Shown: positions 43,426 to 53,797 of the stretch, one piece after another
Layout of the letters: each line of letters opens with the position of its first letter
Numbering within the stretch: the first letter of the stretch is position 1
Origin: Limnanthes douglasii subsp. nivea
Lineage: Eukaryota > Streptophyta > Magnoliopsida > Brassicales > Limnanthaceae
NCBI GenBank assembly: GCA_036936605.1
Contig: JAUPFV010000005.1
Span: forward strand, 154,691,195-154,755,194
Direction of reading: 5' to 3'
DNA: 64,000 nucleotides
Made by a program: the position numbers and the translations under genes
The notes under the pieces: generated by a model
Seen by the model: the letters and a program-made list of their open reading frames with translations, nothing else
Database searches by the model: none
What the model was told of the DNA's origin: nothing

Positions 43426-46400
43426 ATCTGACGATCGTGATATGAATCTCTCTTTAATGCTACCAATCTTCTTGTTAGGATTTGCACCTTTTTTATTATT
43501 CTAGGTGGTGCCATAGTGCTCAGAGCCTTTAACGGTACCAGATCGACTTCTATCCCATGCTCACTGATTATATACCCTAGGAACTTTCCGGATCTTATCC
43601 CGAATATACAATTTTCTGGATTCAACTTCAAATTTATCTTTGTCAAGTTAGCAAAAATTCTTTCTAAGTCTGCCAAATGGTTCTCATATCTTGCACTCTT
43701 GACTAGCATCTCATCAATATAGACTTTAACACTTCTCCCAATTTAAGTCTCAAAAGCTTTGTTTATTAAGAGATGGTCGGTTCCTCCATCTTTCTTCAAC
43801 CTAAACGACATTACCTTATAGCAACGTAAACCTCTTTTGTTGATGAAAGTAGTAATCTTCTGATCTTTTGGGTCTATTCGGATCTAATTATATCCGGTGT
43901 AAGCATCCATGAAAGAGAGTAGTTGATTTCCGGAGGTCGAATCAACTAGCTGATCTATTCTTGGTACATGAAAATGATCTTTGGGACAAGCTCTATTTAG
44001 ATCAGTGAAATCCACACACATTCTCCATTTTCCATTCTTTTTCTTTACTAGGACCGGATTAGCAATTCATAAAGGATATTGTGACTCACGTATGTGATCC
44101 ACTTTAGTCAAACGAACTACCTCTTCCATAATAGCTTTAGAATTTTCTTAAGAAAAATATATTCTCTTCTGGAAAATAGAACAAACATTACTTATTACTG
44201 CCAGCCTATGACCAATAATATCCGCATGACCCTGTGACATCCTATGTACATCATGAACAAATGTAATTTCGTTGATAAAAAAATTGATTAAATTTTCTTT
44301 TACCTGCAAAGATAAATTTGTGCCGAATTTGAGGCTTTACCCTGAGAAAAAACATTGTCCTCGAAGCCTTCGTCTGGGACCATGAATTGCAGGGCTTCAC
44401 TCAGATCATCTACGGGATTGGACCCTGAGGGAAGCCCCACTGATTGCTATTTTTTTTATTCAACCCCCTTTGATCTGTTTAGCGGCCAAATCTGTTCGAT
44501 AACATTCTCTTGCCATCTTTTGATTGCTTCTAACTATTCCCACATTGTTTCCCACAACAAATTTTAAACATTAATGAATGGTTGACGACACAGCATGCAT
44601 TTTAGACAACTAAGACCTTCCAAAGATAACATTGTAAGATGTTGGGGAATCTACTACAATGAACAAGACTGTGACTACCTTCTTGAATGGTTCTTGGCCT
44701 AGCTCGACTCTTCCCTCAAATTATCTTACAACCTCATCTATAGTCCGAGTAAATCCTACTATCGTTTGATCCGATTGTGGAATCCTCTGTGGATTTTTTA
44801 TCTCGCTATAAGTAGTCATAAACATAATATCGGTCGACCTGCCAGTATTGATCAGAATTTTTTGTATCTCGTTTCCAACTATCTCTGTCATGATAACTAT
44901 TGCATCCTCATGTGGACCAGCTACATCCCTCATCTCATCATTTTCAAAACAGAGTGTTGAAGATGGACTTCTGCACAAATATGTGAAACGCCTACTTCCA
45001 ATTGAGTTGCTATACTAACAATATGTCTCTTGAGAATTTGATGTTCATGAAATAGTATCTCCTTCAAAAATTGGTAGTGACTCAAATAAAACACATAGTT
45101 CACTAACCTTTCCTCTCACTATCGACTCTTCTACAATATTTATGATGTTTTTGCCCGACTTTGGATCTAAATACTCAGTGGAGACGCCGAACGCATCAAC
45201 AGACTCTTCATCAATTGTTTTCGATATCGTTAAAGCATCTTCTAACTTTGGAACAGCTTCTTGCTTTGGAGAAACCAAATAATTTTTCTTCACAAATACA
45301 ATCAACTTCCCATTTTCAATCAAGTATTGTATTTGTCTTTGCCAATGTCACGCAATCCTTCGTATTGTGCCCGATATCCTCATGATACTCACAATATTTA
45401 TTTTTCTGTTCTCCCCTAGAGTCTGCATTATAAATGGTTTGCGAAAATATATGTGCGAACGTGTTTATTTAAGATAGTCCCCACACACTCATTGAATTCG
45501 GAAAAATAAGCAGGTTCGATCCATTTGTTTGACATGGGTCGGACATACTCATGAGCATTGACCACTGGTGCATATTCTTTCACTCTTGGAGGTGCATGAC
45601 TTATAACTTGAACAGGTGTTCGAGGTCGTACCATATTTGCTGGTTGCGATACTTGTTGTCGGATATTTGTTGGTGGTGCATTGTTCCTTATCATTTTTGG
45701 ATCTTGGTAAAATTGATACAGATTGAACTGTGATAGGGACTCTAAGTCAGATGCCCTCGTCTCTTCTACCAAAATTATTTTTTCTATTTAGTCCAGTAGC
45801 GCTTCAAACACCATAGCTTGTGTTTATGCAGCATTATCCTTTATTATCCTAGGTAACAGACCCATTCGAAAGGCAGCCAGAGCCAGTTTGTCCTCATTCT
45901 TTGGATGCAATAAATTATCGTATCCCCATTCGCACAGAATTTTTTTACTTCCCATAAAATATTGGCAAAACATACTATAAAACATGTCAAAATTCGTGAT
46001 ACAAACTTGAGGCAAACGATTATACCATTTTGATGCAGCATTCTTGAAAGTTTGAGAAAATTCCTTACACAATAGTTTACCATCATCATCGTAATTAATC
46101 ATGTAATTTTAAACTGTTCGATGTGGCTATCCGGGTCTTGTGTTCCGTCAAAATTTTCCAGCTTAGAAATATCAAACTACTTTAGAAGATAACCAGACAA
46201 ACTTTTCGGGGAGAGTGGAGATGATCTCCAGTTATGACCCACCTTAACGCACTCTCTCCTGCACCTTCATTCACTGATTCATATAAACCTTCATTGGATG
46301 GAAATGTAAATTGATTACTCACATGGTACTCATGATTATGGCTACCAGACTGAATTTGCATACGGGGAGTTATCTATTCTCGTCGAGTTACATTCCCAAC

Positions 46401-47030
46401 TGTATCGGGCTCTTCGGAATAAAAAAATTTCTTTCGGTGATCGTACTTTTCCTTCCTCAAACCCTTTACTCTCGGAGCAGCTCGATGAGCATCTTTATGT
46501 ACCTTCGAATCCCTTTTCCTATACTTTGTTTTATGTCGAGTATCCTTTTCCGAGGATAAATATTCATCTAAGTTATAAGATGAATATTCACTGGATTCTG
46601 TTGACTCATAGCATTGTCCAGATCTTGTTATTCTTTTAGAAGAACAATTAATTTTTCTCTGACGCTTCTCCTCGTACTGAGAAATGTTTTGCACTTAGTC
46701 TGTTCCCATTGTATGTTCTCTTCGGACCTCGGACTTGATTCTCCACGAACTGATTATCACTTTATTTTCCGCATTCAACCTCTCAATATCTTCCAATAAT
46801 TCTTTCCACCAGGCTACCAAAACAGATTCTTCAAGTAGCTCTTCAGCATATCGTTCGTTATTGTTTCCTTCATTTGTTACTTGTTTCCGATAACATGGTT
46901 TTTTGGATCAGCCTCTACCTCTCCACGGATTTCTGTCTCCATTGTCTTTACAATGTTTTTAGATTAATATTATGGTTTTGGAACAACGATTTTGGGTACC
47001 AATTGCCTTCTCACAGACGACACCACTAAT
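43425..47030 (-). pseudogene. Ty3/gypsy element (gag-pro-pol to RT), older copy of the 51-56 kb lineage
   Basis: Leftward from 47030: a PBS remnant GTGTCGTCTGTGAGAA at about 47020; gag with a YNRLPQVCITNFDMFYSMFC segment at about 46020 and RPMSNKWIEPAYFSEFNECV at about 45520; protease with DMRDVAGPHEDAIVI-like and LINTGRSTDIMF text (the DTGSS active site reads NTGRS, so dead) at about 44850; and RT with KNGKWRMCVDFTDLNRACPK near 44010, a LLSFMDAYTGYN-like block near 43900 and LNPENCIFGIRSGKFLGYII near 43590. Sequence truncates after VQILTRRLVALKR at about 43425. Homology with the well-preserved copy is clear in all three domains. gag runs into pro without a stop at the homologous boundary (VKKNYLVS), while the pro/pol boundary keeps UAG. 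Many stops and frameshifts. Confidence 0.8.
44441..44449 (-). promoter_or_regulatory. Pro/pol boundary UAG-CAAUCA, readthrough-type context (older Gypsy copy)
   Basis: On the minus strand the sequence is AAATAGCAATCAGTGGGGCT, then after a gap CCCGTAGATGATCTG. It aligns with AATAGCAATTAAAGGGGGTC ... CCGGTGGATGACCCC of the copy at 53749. The TAG is in frame with downstream pol (VDDLSEALQF versus VDDPREAPSL). CAATCA fits the CARYYA readthrough consensus. The upstream frame is offset, probably by an indel in the adjacent A-run. Confidence 0.75.
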
Positions 47031-47345
47031 GAATTCAGATATTTCTTAGGTATTAATCATGTTACATCTATGTTCGTTTGAGAGTATATGTCAAAGAAAT
47101 GTTCGTATGCGGTGTTTTTAGAAAGAGAAACAGAATCAGTAGAGAGAAGAAAAAAAACCAAAAGAATAAATATTGCAATCATTGACTAATCATTGGACTC
47201 TTTTCCCAAAAAGGGAAAGTCATTTGTATAGTACATAAGGTAGGTTATGAATTTACATATTTACCCTCTCATAAGTGGATCTTCTCACCTTACTCTTTTA
47301 CAATTTGTAAACAAGTTTCCTAGTTATTACATATGACCCCCTCAA
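47031..47345 (-). repeat. Probable 5' LTR remnant of the minus-strand Gypsy
   Basis: Immediately upstream (minus sense) of the decayed PBS. It contains pyrimidine-rich CTTCTCTCTACTGATTCTGT and a TATAGTACAT-like box, arranged like the 5' LTR at 50.8-51.1 kb (TATA, then a CTCTCTCTAG-type tract, then the PBS). The outer boundary is uncertain. Confidence 0.45.
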
Positions 47346-47990
47346 CCCTTTTTGTTTGCTTTAGTTAAGTCATTGACATTTAATCACATCAATTTAAAGC
47401 TTTTATTAATTACATTAAATCTTTTTCCTCACCATATTTTTATCCCGTTATCAATCCCAATTTCGAAGGGTCGTAGAAGACAAACCTCAATTGCTCACTC
47501 AATCAGCTTGCTCTTGAAACATCAGCCTTTCCTCTAGGCACAAAAATAATACAGAGATCACGTCTGAAAATGTACGAACATAATACCTGACATGGTATAA
47601 AGTGCAATTTATGTACCTGATTCATACAAAAGCAAGAAAAATACCCAAAAACAGAACCAATAAGGATGCTCCTACATATGAGAAATCAGGACTACTATAT
47701 TAGGAGTAAAATAGGGTCGATAAACAAATATAATGAACATAACATCAATTTTTTATAATTTTTAAACAAAATTGAGTGTTCTTTCTAAAAAAGTTTTTAG
47801 TTGTTCTTTATTTACTCGTTCGATCTGTTTAGATTAATTTTACTTCACTGCTCTAGTTATGTGATTTTTTTACTTCACCAAGTATTATTTATACATGAGT
47901 AAAGAGAAGGTTGAAGAAATGGGTTAGAGAGTTAGGTATCAACAGTTATAGTCTCAACAAATTGTACATTGGATCCAAATGGTTAATGGA
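47346..47990. other. No gene recognised
   Basis: AT-rich sequence between Gypsy and Copia remnants. The longest frame (47352-47537) has no recognisable content. Confidence 0.45.
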
Positions 47991-47999
47991 TTGAACTAG

Positions 48000-50785
48000 A
48001 ATACTTGCATCACTCCAAAAAAACTAAGTGGGAAGCACTTTAAGCAAGGCTATAGCCTGCTCAAACTTAGTCATAATAATAGAATTTGTCAACGTGTCAG
48101 CATATTTTACTTCAGTGGAAATTTTATTTAGTATAAATTGGTCTTGAGAAATGATATCTCTCCGAGAGTGTATTCGTACGCCAATATGTTTTTTTATTCT
48201 GTGGAAGACATTATTCTTTGACAAGTGTATTTCACTTTGAGAATCATGATTCACTTTATGTATCATCTCCTTCCTTCCAAGTTTATGAGTAATTATATGC
48301 AACCAATTATCTTCTTTGATGTCTTCAATAAATGATACATATTCTTCCAATGCTCCAATAACGAATACATATCCAGTACGTGACCTTCTTTTGTCAAGGT
48401 AAATATTATAGTAATAATCATATAAAATTTCAATGTAGTTTCCACCTTTATTGGACTCGTATACCAATCCTAGATATATAAATCTCTTCAAGTATCTAAC
48501 TAGCCACTTGACATTATTCAAGTTTTCTTATGAAGGCCTACTCTACCTTATTCCTCTCCTTAATTGTTTTTAAAACCACATTACTTGATTGATCCTCATA
48601 ATCAAACTCTTTAACTTCCTCTTTTCTGTTATTTACAGATACTCTAACTTATGTATTCAACACACCTTCCTTTTCTTTCACCATTTATGTATGACTTTCC
48701 TTACTGTTGTCTTTGTTCAACCCATACTTTCCATATTCTCGTACATGAATTTCTTTTTCAATAACTGTAACACCTCAATAAACTTCTACATTCTAACTTT
48801 AGCCTCTTGATCACTTTAAAATTATAACTAACTGGCCTTACTCTTACTTTAATTCCTCAATATACATTTCCAAAATTTGAACATTAGATGAAGTAAGCGA
48901 CATACTTTGTCCAAAGATATTTTCTCCATAAATTTGCATAAAACTGGTATGCACAACCATTGTTGCATCAACCGGTCCATCACCACCGGTATTACTAAAA
49001 CTTTGTATGTTTGAAAAGATATATTTTTCCCATAGATGACGCCAAATTGGATAAGGTATTTATTTTTCAAATGTAAAGTTAAGATTATGAAAAACAAAAT
49101 AGAAAAAGAATATTATTATGAATATATTGATTCTTTGCTATAAAAAATGTGATCAACCTTTACATCGAGACTTTTGCCTTTATTTATACTGTTTGCAAGA
49201 TACTCTCTTTTTTCATATTTATTCTCTAACTCTTATACATTTAAAGATGTTATTGTACCATACATATTTAGCATTATTAATCAAAATCTAATAATGTTTT
49301 TTATAGCCCGTAACGCGATGACACGTGTCATTCTACCATTTAGTCTGTGAGATATTCCTACAATACAAAATTTACACAAGTCAATTGCATTGATCTTATT
49401 TGAATCCAAGATATTTTGTTTGCATAATTCTTGGAGGCCTCTCATAATCATATGCACCAACCTCTTATACCAGAGGATTTTCTCTTCCAGGTAACTTGAG
49501 GATATAGTTATTGCACCATAATGGTTTTACCTTGTAGAATATACAGACATTGCCTCAACTTATCTTTTTATACAATTATAAAATATTTTATAAATATTAT
49601 GATTCATTTTTCTGACTTCGTTGTAGCTCAACTTGAGTCCAATAATTTCAATAAGATTAATTTTCTTCTCATATTAGGCACAAATTTCGGTAACCTGTGA
49701 GAACCATTGCATAATTTAAATTTTACAGATCCAACACTAGTACCATTACAATTTGATTATTTCTATTTTAAACCTTTTTTATATATTTTTTAATTCGATA
49801 ACCATTATTTTATTTGAGTCATATAGGAAGTAAAGTCTGAATCCATAATCCATTATTCATAAGAATCTTCTTTAGAGACCAGTAAGCATTTCACCACTTT
49901 GATAACCATCATACACATTTACAAATCTGATATTTCATAGTTTATTTCATGATTTTTCTTCCTAGAAGGAAAACTTCTACGAATTTACCCCTCATTTTTT
50001 CGAAACCAACAAATAGTGGTTTTAAATTTTCTTCTTCTTTTTGAATGTGATCTTAAAAACCTTATGGTTTTTTAGTGACTCTTTTTATCTATATGACCTT
50101 TGACATGTAAGCCTTATCTACTTGAGGATGTCTTATTGTCTTATTTGTTTCAAAGTTTTTGGACCTTAATATGCCCAACAAATCATCAAAGAGAGAGAAT
50201 ATCTTCCATACTTGATTTCAGTCTTCAAGTATTTATAAGACTGTAGGAGAGAATTAAGAGATATTATTTCTTGGTTCTCCTGTGAAATCTTCTTATCGAT
50301 GTTAGACATGCCAATTGTGATTACCTTGAATTCATTAAAAATTTCTTCAAGCATCTTAGAGTGATCCGTCTTGAAACCAAAAAGTTAAGCCTTTAAATAA
50401 ATTTTGTTTGATAAAGTTTTGGTCATATACAATGATTCTAGCTTTAACAAGATTTTTGCAGTCGTGTCTTCTTTATCTAATTGGCGTAATATATTGTCAC
50501 AAAGGTTTATAATCCGTAAAAATGCACACTTCATCTATTCATTCTTCTGATCGAATGTCATAGGCTTTGGAAATTTTTAATCATTGTGCAAAGCCTTACA
50601 CACTTCTGATGGACTAAGCCAACTCTCATCTTCTTCCACTACAAACTCAAATCACTTCCACTATCAAAATTTTAATCTCCATATTCGCTGAACTCATCTT
50701 CGTGATTTTTTATATCTTGATTGAGAATCTTGAATCCATTTTGACATCGAAAACCAAACCACACTTTAATACCAATAATTATATT
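48000..50785 (-). pseudogene. Ty1/copia remnant: gag and RNase H, most of pol deleted or decayed
   Basis: The right part (50700-50050) in minus-strand mixed frames gives gag/UBN2-like text: EDEFSEYGD, a CVRLCTMIKNFQSL block, and SSMEDILSLDDLLGILRSK at about 50160. The left part is a 165-codon frame at 48521-48024 for the terminal RNase H domain: MNNVKWLVRYLKRFIYLGLV, DKRRSRTGYVFVIG, HDSQSEIHLSKNNVFHRIKK and YADTLTNSIIMTKFEQAIAL. Between them protease, integrase and RT are not clearly recognisable beyond a short KYLIQFGVIYGK stretch near 49050. The RNase H domain keeps the order of relatives, but catalytic acidic residues are partly replaced (CDSQSAIHLA reads HDSQSEIHLS). Inactive. Confidence 0.65.
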
Positions 50786-50805
50786 TTAAGTGTCAAAATA
50801 CTATT

Positions 50806-51133
50806 TGATGAGGGCAGAATTCGCCGATATAAATCATAAGGGGCCAAAGTGCAATAAACGATAGTTGATGTAGTTAACAAAGTGTTTTAGTCCTTCAAGG
50901 ACCAATATGTAAAGATAAAGATAGTTGAGGGACTATGTTTGGAGTAGTAACGGCCCACTAAGGGCCTTAAGTGGGTCCCCCTTATTCTAGTATAAAAGGG
51001 TGACCCACTTGCCTGAAATGGGGATTGAATATTAATTTTTACGAATCTTCCTTTATCTCTCTACACTTTCTCTCTCTAGTCACCTCTGGCACAAGATCCC
51101 AAGTATATTCTCCAAACAACTATTTACTCATCA
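50806..51133 (+). repeat. 5' LTR of the Ty3/gypsy element
   Basis: Starts TGATGAGGGCAGAATTCGCC (an alternative start is TGTCAAAA at 50791) and ends ATTTACTCATCA just before the PBS. It contains a TATA box at 50991 and a CT-rich leader (CTCTCTACACTTTCTCTCTC). A small inverted repeat GGCCCACTAAGGGCC ... AAGTGGGTCC lies upstream of the TATA box. Confidence 0.8.
50991..50998 (+). promoter_or_regulatory. TATA box of the Gypsy LTR
   Basis: TATAAAAG, about 140 bp before the PBS, placing the likely transcription start near 51020-51030. Confidence 0.7.
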
Positions 51134-51152
51134 TTGGCGCCGTCTGTGGGAA
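51134..51152 (+). promoter_or_regulatory. Primer binding site of the Ty3/gypsy element
   Basis: TTGGCGCCGTCTGTGGGAA directly follows the LTR. This sequence is characteristic of a group of plant Ty3/gypsy elements; the tRNA species that pairs with it was not checked here. Confidence 0.85.
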
Positions 51153-51204
51153 TCGGTGATACCAAAAAGGAATCTTTTGTTCTTTGAAAATCACATGTTT
51201 CGGG

Positions 51205-52917
51205 ATGAACAACAAAGCAGCAATAGAGAGGGACGGTAGAGAAGTCGTCCGAGCCGTCTCAGGTTCGGGAGGCACGGTAGTCCCCGGTCGAGAATGGCAC
51301 GGCGGACGGGACAAGCGGTCAACTTTGATAATGACCCGAAAGCAACTCTTCGAGGACATTGCTCGGTTAGAAGAAGAAAGGGAGCGGGCATTGGGCGAGA
51401 AAAGAGCCCGGGAAGGAAAGGGCAAAGAGCCCCTCCTGGAGGATCGGGGGACAGCTGGCCATGGCAACGATCCGCGAATAGAGGCCCGACCTGTTAGGTA
51501 CTACAGGGATTCTCTCCCCGATGACGAAGAAGCTGCTAGGCCTCGTCGGAACCTTGAGAACCATCGGGCCATGACATCAGACTACCCCTCAGACGATTCG
51601 TCGGACAAAGAATACCTACGGCGGGAAAGAGTTCAGCGAGCGCAAAAGAATCGATCCCGACGCCTTCGAGGGGCCAGGGCAGACCCTCTGCAGTATAGGA
51701 AGGGCGGCACCGATAAGCCGACCCCGACATCCTTTGAGAAAGAAGAAATGCATACCGCCAGTCGCGGAGAGCGGGAAATATTACCACCGGTTCCGTGGAA
51801 ACCATCGAATAGCCAGAACCATGGTTACAGAACCAGTAGCCAATTCGTCAGCCCGGGAGTCGAGGGGCTCTATGGAGTTAGGACCGAGGGTCTTGGGGGA
51901 GGAGCATGTGAGCTCGGAGTCAACTGGAGGGCCTCTCCATTGTCCGATGAGATATTAGCGGGACAGCTCCCGAGGAGATTTGACATTTCTAAGCTAGAAA
52001 AATACGACGGGAAAAAGGACCCGGATAACCATTTGGAGGCTTTCAAAAACTTCATGTTAAGCTTCCAAAACGATGACAAGCTCCTGTGTAGAGCATTTTC
52101 TATGACTTTCAAAGACAGAGCTTCTAAGTGGTACAACCGCTTGCCGCAGGGTCGCATTCGGAATTTCGGAACTTTCTGGACGATATTCAGGAAACACTTC
52201 GTCGGAAGTAAGAGTTTTCGTGCAAATGGAGATACCATCATGAATTGTAGACAGAAGCTGGGTGAGAGCCTCGGAGAATACACAAGGTGGTTCATCGACG
52301 CGAAAACCGACCTGGACCATTGCGAAGAGAATGTGGCTCTAACGGAGTTTCGTTTGGGTCTACTTCCGGGGCCAATGAAGCAAGCCGTGACAAAAAAGCA
52401 AGCATTCACTTTTTCCGCGCTTCTGGCGCAAATAGAGAAGCAGATATTAATCGAAGAGACAGAAGCGTCTGAGTTGGCGGCCCAGATCCAGCAGAGTGCC
52501 CAAGCGTCGGTCGTAATAAGGCAGGGCTCCCGGTCAGATTACGCCAGGGCGGCCCAACCAGTTAGCACGATACACCCGAGCCCACCTACGTCGACCAAAC
52601 CTCCGACCCCGACCGGTCTGAGACCAAGACAAACTGGACAGGCGATTTCTCGACCCATGTCCAACAAATGGACGCGACCTGCCTACTTCGCGGACCTCAC
52701 AGAGTGCGTGTCATCGATCTACGAAAAAACCAAAAGGAGCGGAATGTACCGAAGACCTTTTCCCATCCCGACGCCCCGGGAACAAAGGAATAACCGCTAT
52801 TGCCGCTACCACGAAGACGTCGGGCATGACACGAAGGATTGCATAGCCTTGAAGAAGGAGATACAGATGCTCATAGAACATGGGAACCTGTTGGAGTATG
52901 TAAAGAAGGCACAGTAG
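51205..52917 (+). CDS. Ty3/gypsy gag polyprotein segment
   Basis: ATG 51205 (MNNKAAIERDGREVV) is the first in-frame Met after the PBS. Residues ~1-240 are Arg/Glu-rich and probably disordered. Residues ~255-390 form the retrotransposon gag domain (RRFDISKLEKYDGKKDPDNH, MTFKDRASKWYNRLPQGRIR, CRQKLGESLGEYTRWFIDAK). A Pro/Thr-rich linker precedes PMSNKWTRPAYFADLTE. The C-terminus has a knuckle-like CRYHEDVGHDTKDC (C-x2-H-x4-H-x4-C). Gag would assemble the cytoplasmic particle. The frame closes at TAG 52915, but the homologous position in the older copy is sense and runs directly into protease, so this stop is probably a recent nonsense mutation that would cut off pro-pol. Confidence 0.9.
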   Translation: MNNKAAIERDGREVVRAVSGSGGTVVPGREWHGGRDKRSTLIMTRKQLFEDIARLEEERERALGEKRAREGKGKEPLLEDRGTAGHGNDPRIEARPVRYYRDSLPDDEEAARPRRNLENHRAMTSDYPSDDSSDKEYLRRERVQRAQKNRSRRLRGARADPLQYRKGGTDKPTPTSFEKEEMHTASRGEREILPPVPWKPSNSQNHGYRTSSQFVSPGVEGLYGVRTEGLGGGACELGVNWRASPLSDEILAGQLPRRFDISKLEKYDGKKDPDNHLEAFKNFMLSFQNDDKLLCRAFSMTFKDRASKWYNRLPQGRIRNFGTFWTIFRKHFVGSKSFRANGDTIMNCRQKLGESLGEYTRWFIDAKTDLDHCEENVALTEFRLGLLPGPMKQAVTKKQAFTFSALLAQIEKQILIEETEASELAAQIQQSAQASVVIRQGSRSDYARAAQPVSTIHPSPPTSTKPPTPTGLRPRQTGQAISRPMSNKWTRPAYFADLTECVSSIYEKTKRSGMYRRPFPIPTPREQRNNRYCRYHEDVGHDTKDCIALKKEIQMLIEHGNLLEYVKKAQ

Positions 52918-53751
52918 GGCACGGCCTCGAAAGAAGTGGTTATCGTACCAAAACCAGAGACGACCATGGCCATTTCAGAGGTGACCGACCACTTCGACGT
53001 GACAGTTGAGTACCTTGATCCCGAAGCCAACCGCAATATCATCGGGATCATCGAGGAGGAGGCAGAAGAAAGCATCGGTAACGTGCGAGGCCTTTGTAAT
53101 CTTTTTGAATCCCTGAAAATTTTCGGGGGAGATTCGATGGCAGGAGTCACGCATTCTTCCAGGAAAAGGCACATCGTCAACTTAACCACCCAGCTGGAAG
53201 CCAGAACTTGCTTCCAAACCAGAAGCGCACCCTCGCCGATTTTGCATTTTGACGACGACGACATGAGGGACATAGCCGGACCGCATGAGGATGCCATTGT
53301 GATCGGGGCAACAATCGCGGGAGAGGAGGTTCGGCGCATCTTGGTAGACACTGGGAGTTCGGCCAATATCATCTTCGCGTCTACTTTTGCCAAGTTCAGG
53401 ACGCGACCGGTGATTGCGCGATCCGACCGCACCATTGTCGGGTTTACGGGGTCAGCAGCCGACGTAATAGGAGAGTTCGAGAGCGTGGTCCAGTTGGGCC
53501 GAGGTCCATTTAAAAAGGAGGTCACGGTTTTGTTTGTAGTAGTGGACGCGTCGGCCTCGCACAACGCCATTCTTGGCCGGTCTTGGATATCGCGCATGCA
53601 TGTTGTGACTTCAACAATTCATCAATGTGTGAAGTACGTGGTCGGGAACAACGTAGGAGTGGTCCGAAGCAGCCAGAAAGACGCACGGGAATGTTATCGA
53701 GCTGCGTTGGCGCCGAAAAAAGACCAAGAGATGTTTCCAGCTCAAGAATAG
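52918..53751 (+). CDS. Ty3/gypsy aspartic protease segment (same frame as gag)
   Basis: Continues the gag frame after TAG 52915. A spacer (FDVTVEYLDPEANRNIIGII) leads to ILHFDDDDMRDIAGPHEDAI, then the retropepsin active site RRILVDTGSSANIIFASTF with an intact DTGSS, a flap-like region, and AILGRSWISRMHVVTSTIHQ near the end (ILGR motif). The domain ends at TAG 53749-53751. Retropepsins act as dimers to cleave Gag-Pol. No ATG suits independent translation: the first in-frame candidates follow the stop by many codons. Fusion to gag was therefore presumably the ancestral state. Confidence 0.85.
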   Translation, partial: GTASKEVVIVPKPETTMAISEVTDHFDVTVEYLDPEANRNIIGIIEEEAEESIGNVRGLCNLFESLKIFGGDSMAGVTHSSRKRHIVNLTTQLEARTCFQTRSAPSPILHFDDDDMRDIAGPHEDAIVIGATIAGEEVRRILVDTGSSANIIFASTFAKFRTRPVIARSDRTIVGFTGSAADVIGEFESVVQLGRGPFKKEVTVLFVVVDASASHNAILGRSWISRMHVVTSTIHQCVKYVVGNNVGVVRSSQKDARECYRAALAPKKDQEMFPAQE

Positions 53752-53797
53752 CAATTAAAGGGGGTCCCCCCGGGATCGCAACCGGTGGATGACCCCC
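53749..53797 (+). promoter_or_regulatory. Candidate stop-codon readthrough signal at the pro/pol boundary
   Basis: TAG 53749-53751 is followed by CAATTA (53752-53757), exactly the CARYYA context of tobamovirus-type readthrough. Eight nucleotides after the stop, GGGGGTC (53760-53766) can pair perfectly with GACCCCC (53791-53797). CCGG (53770-53773) and CCGG (53782-53785) can form an inner stem. Upstream pro and downstream pol are in the same frame. The older copy at 44441-44449 retains UAG-CAAUCA. Confidence 0.7.

Noticed and set aside
52915..52917. Programmed readthrough at the gag/pro TAG
   Set aside because: The context lacks CARYYA and the homologous junction in the older copy has no stop, so a nonsense mutation is more likely.
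52806..53597. 263-codon minus-strand ORF opposite the protease
   Set aside because: Antisense of the conserved gag/pro coding frame; composition is explained by codon bias of the plus strand, with no recognisable domain.
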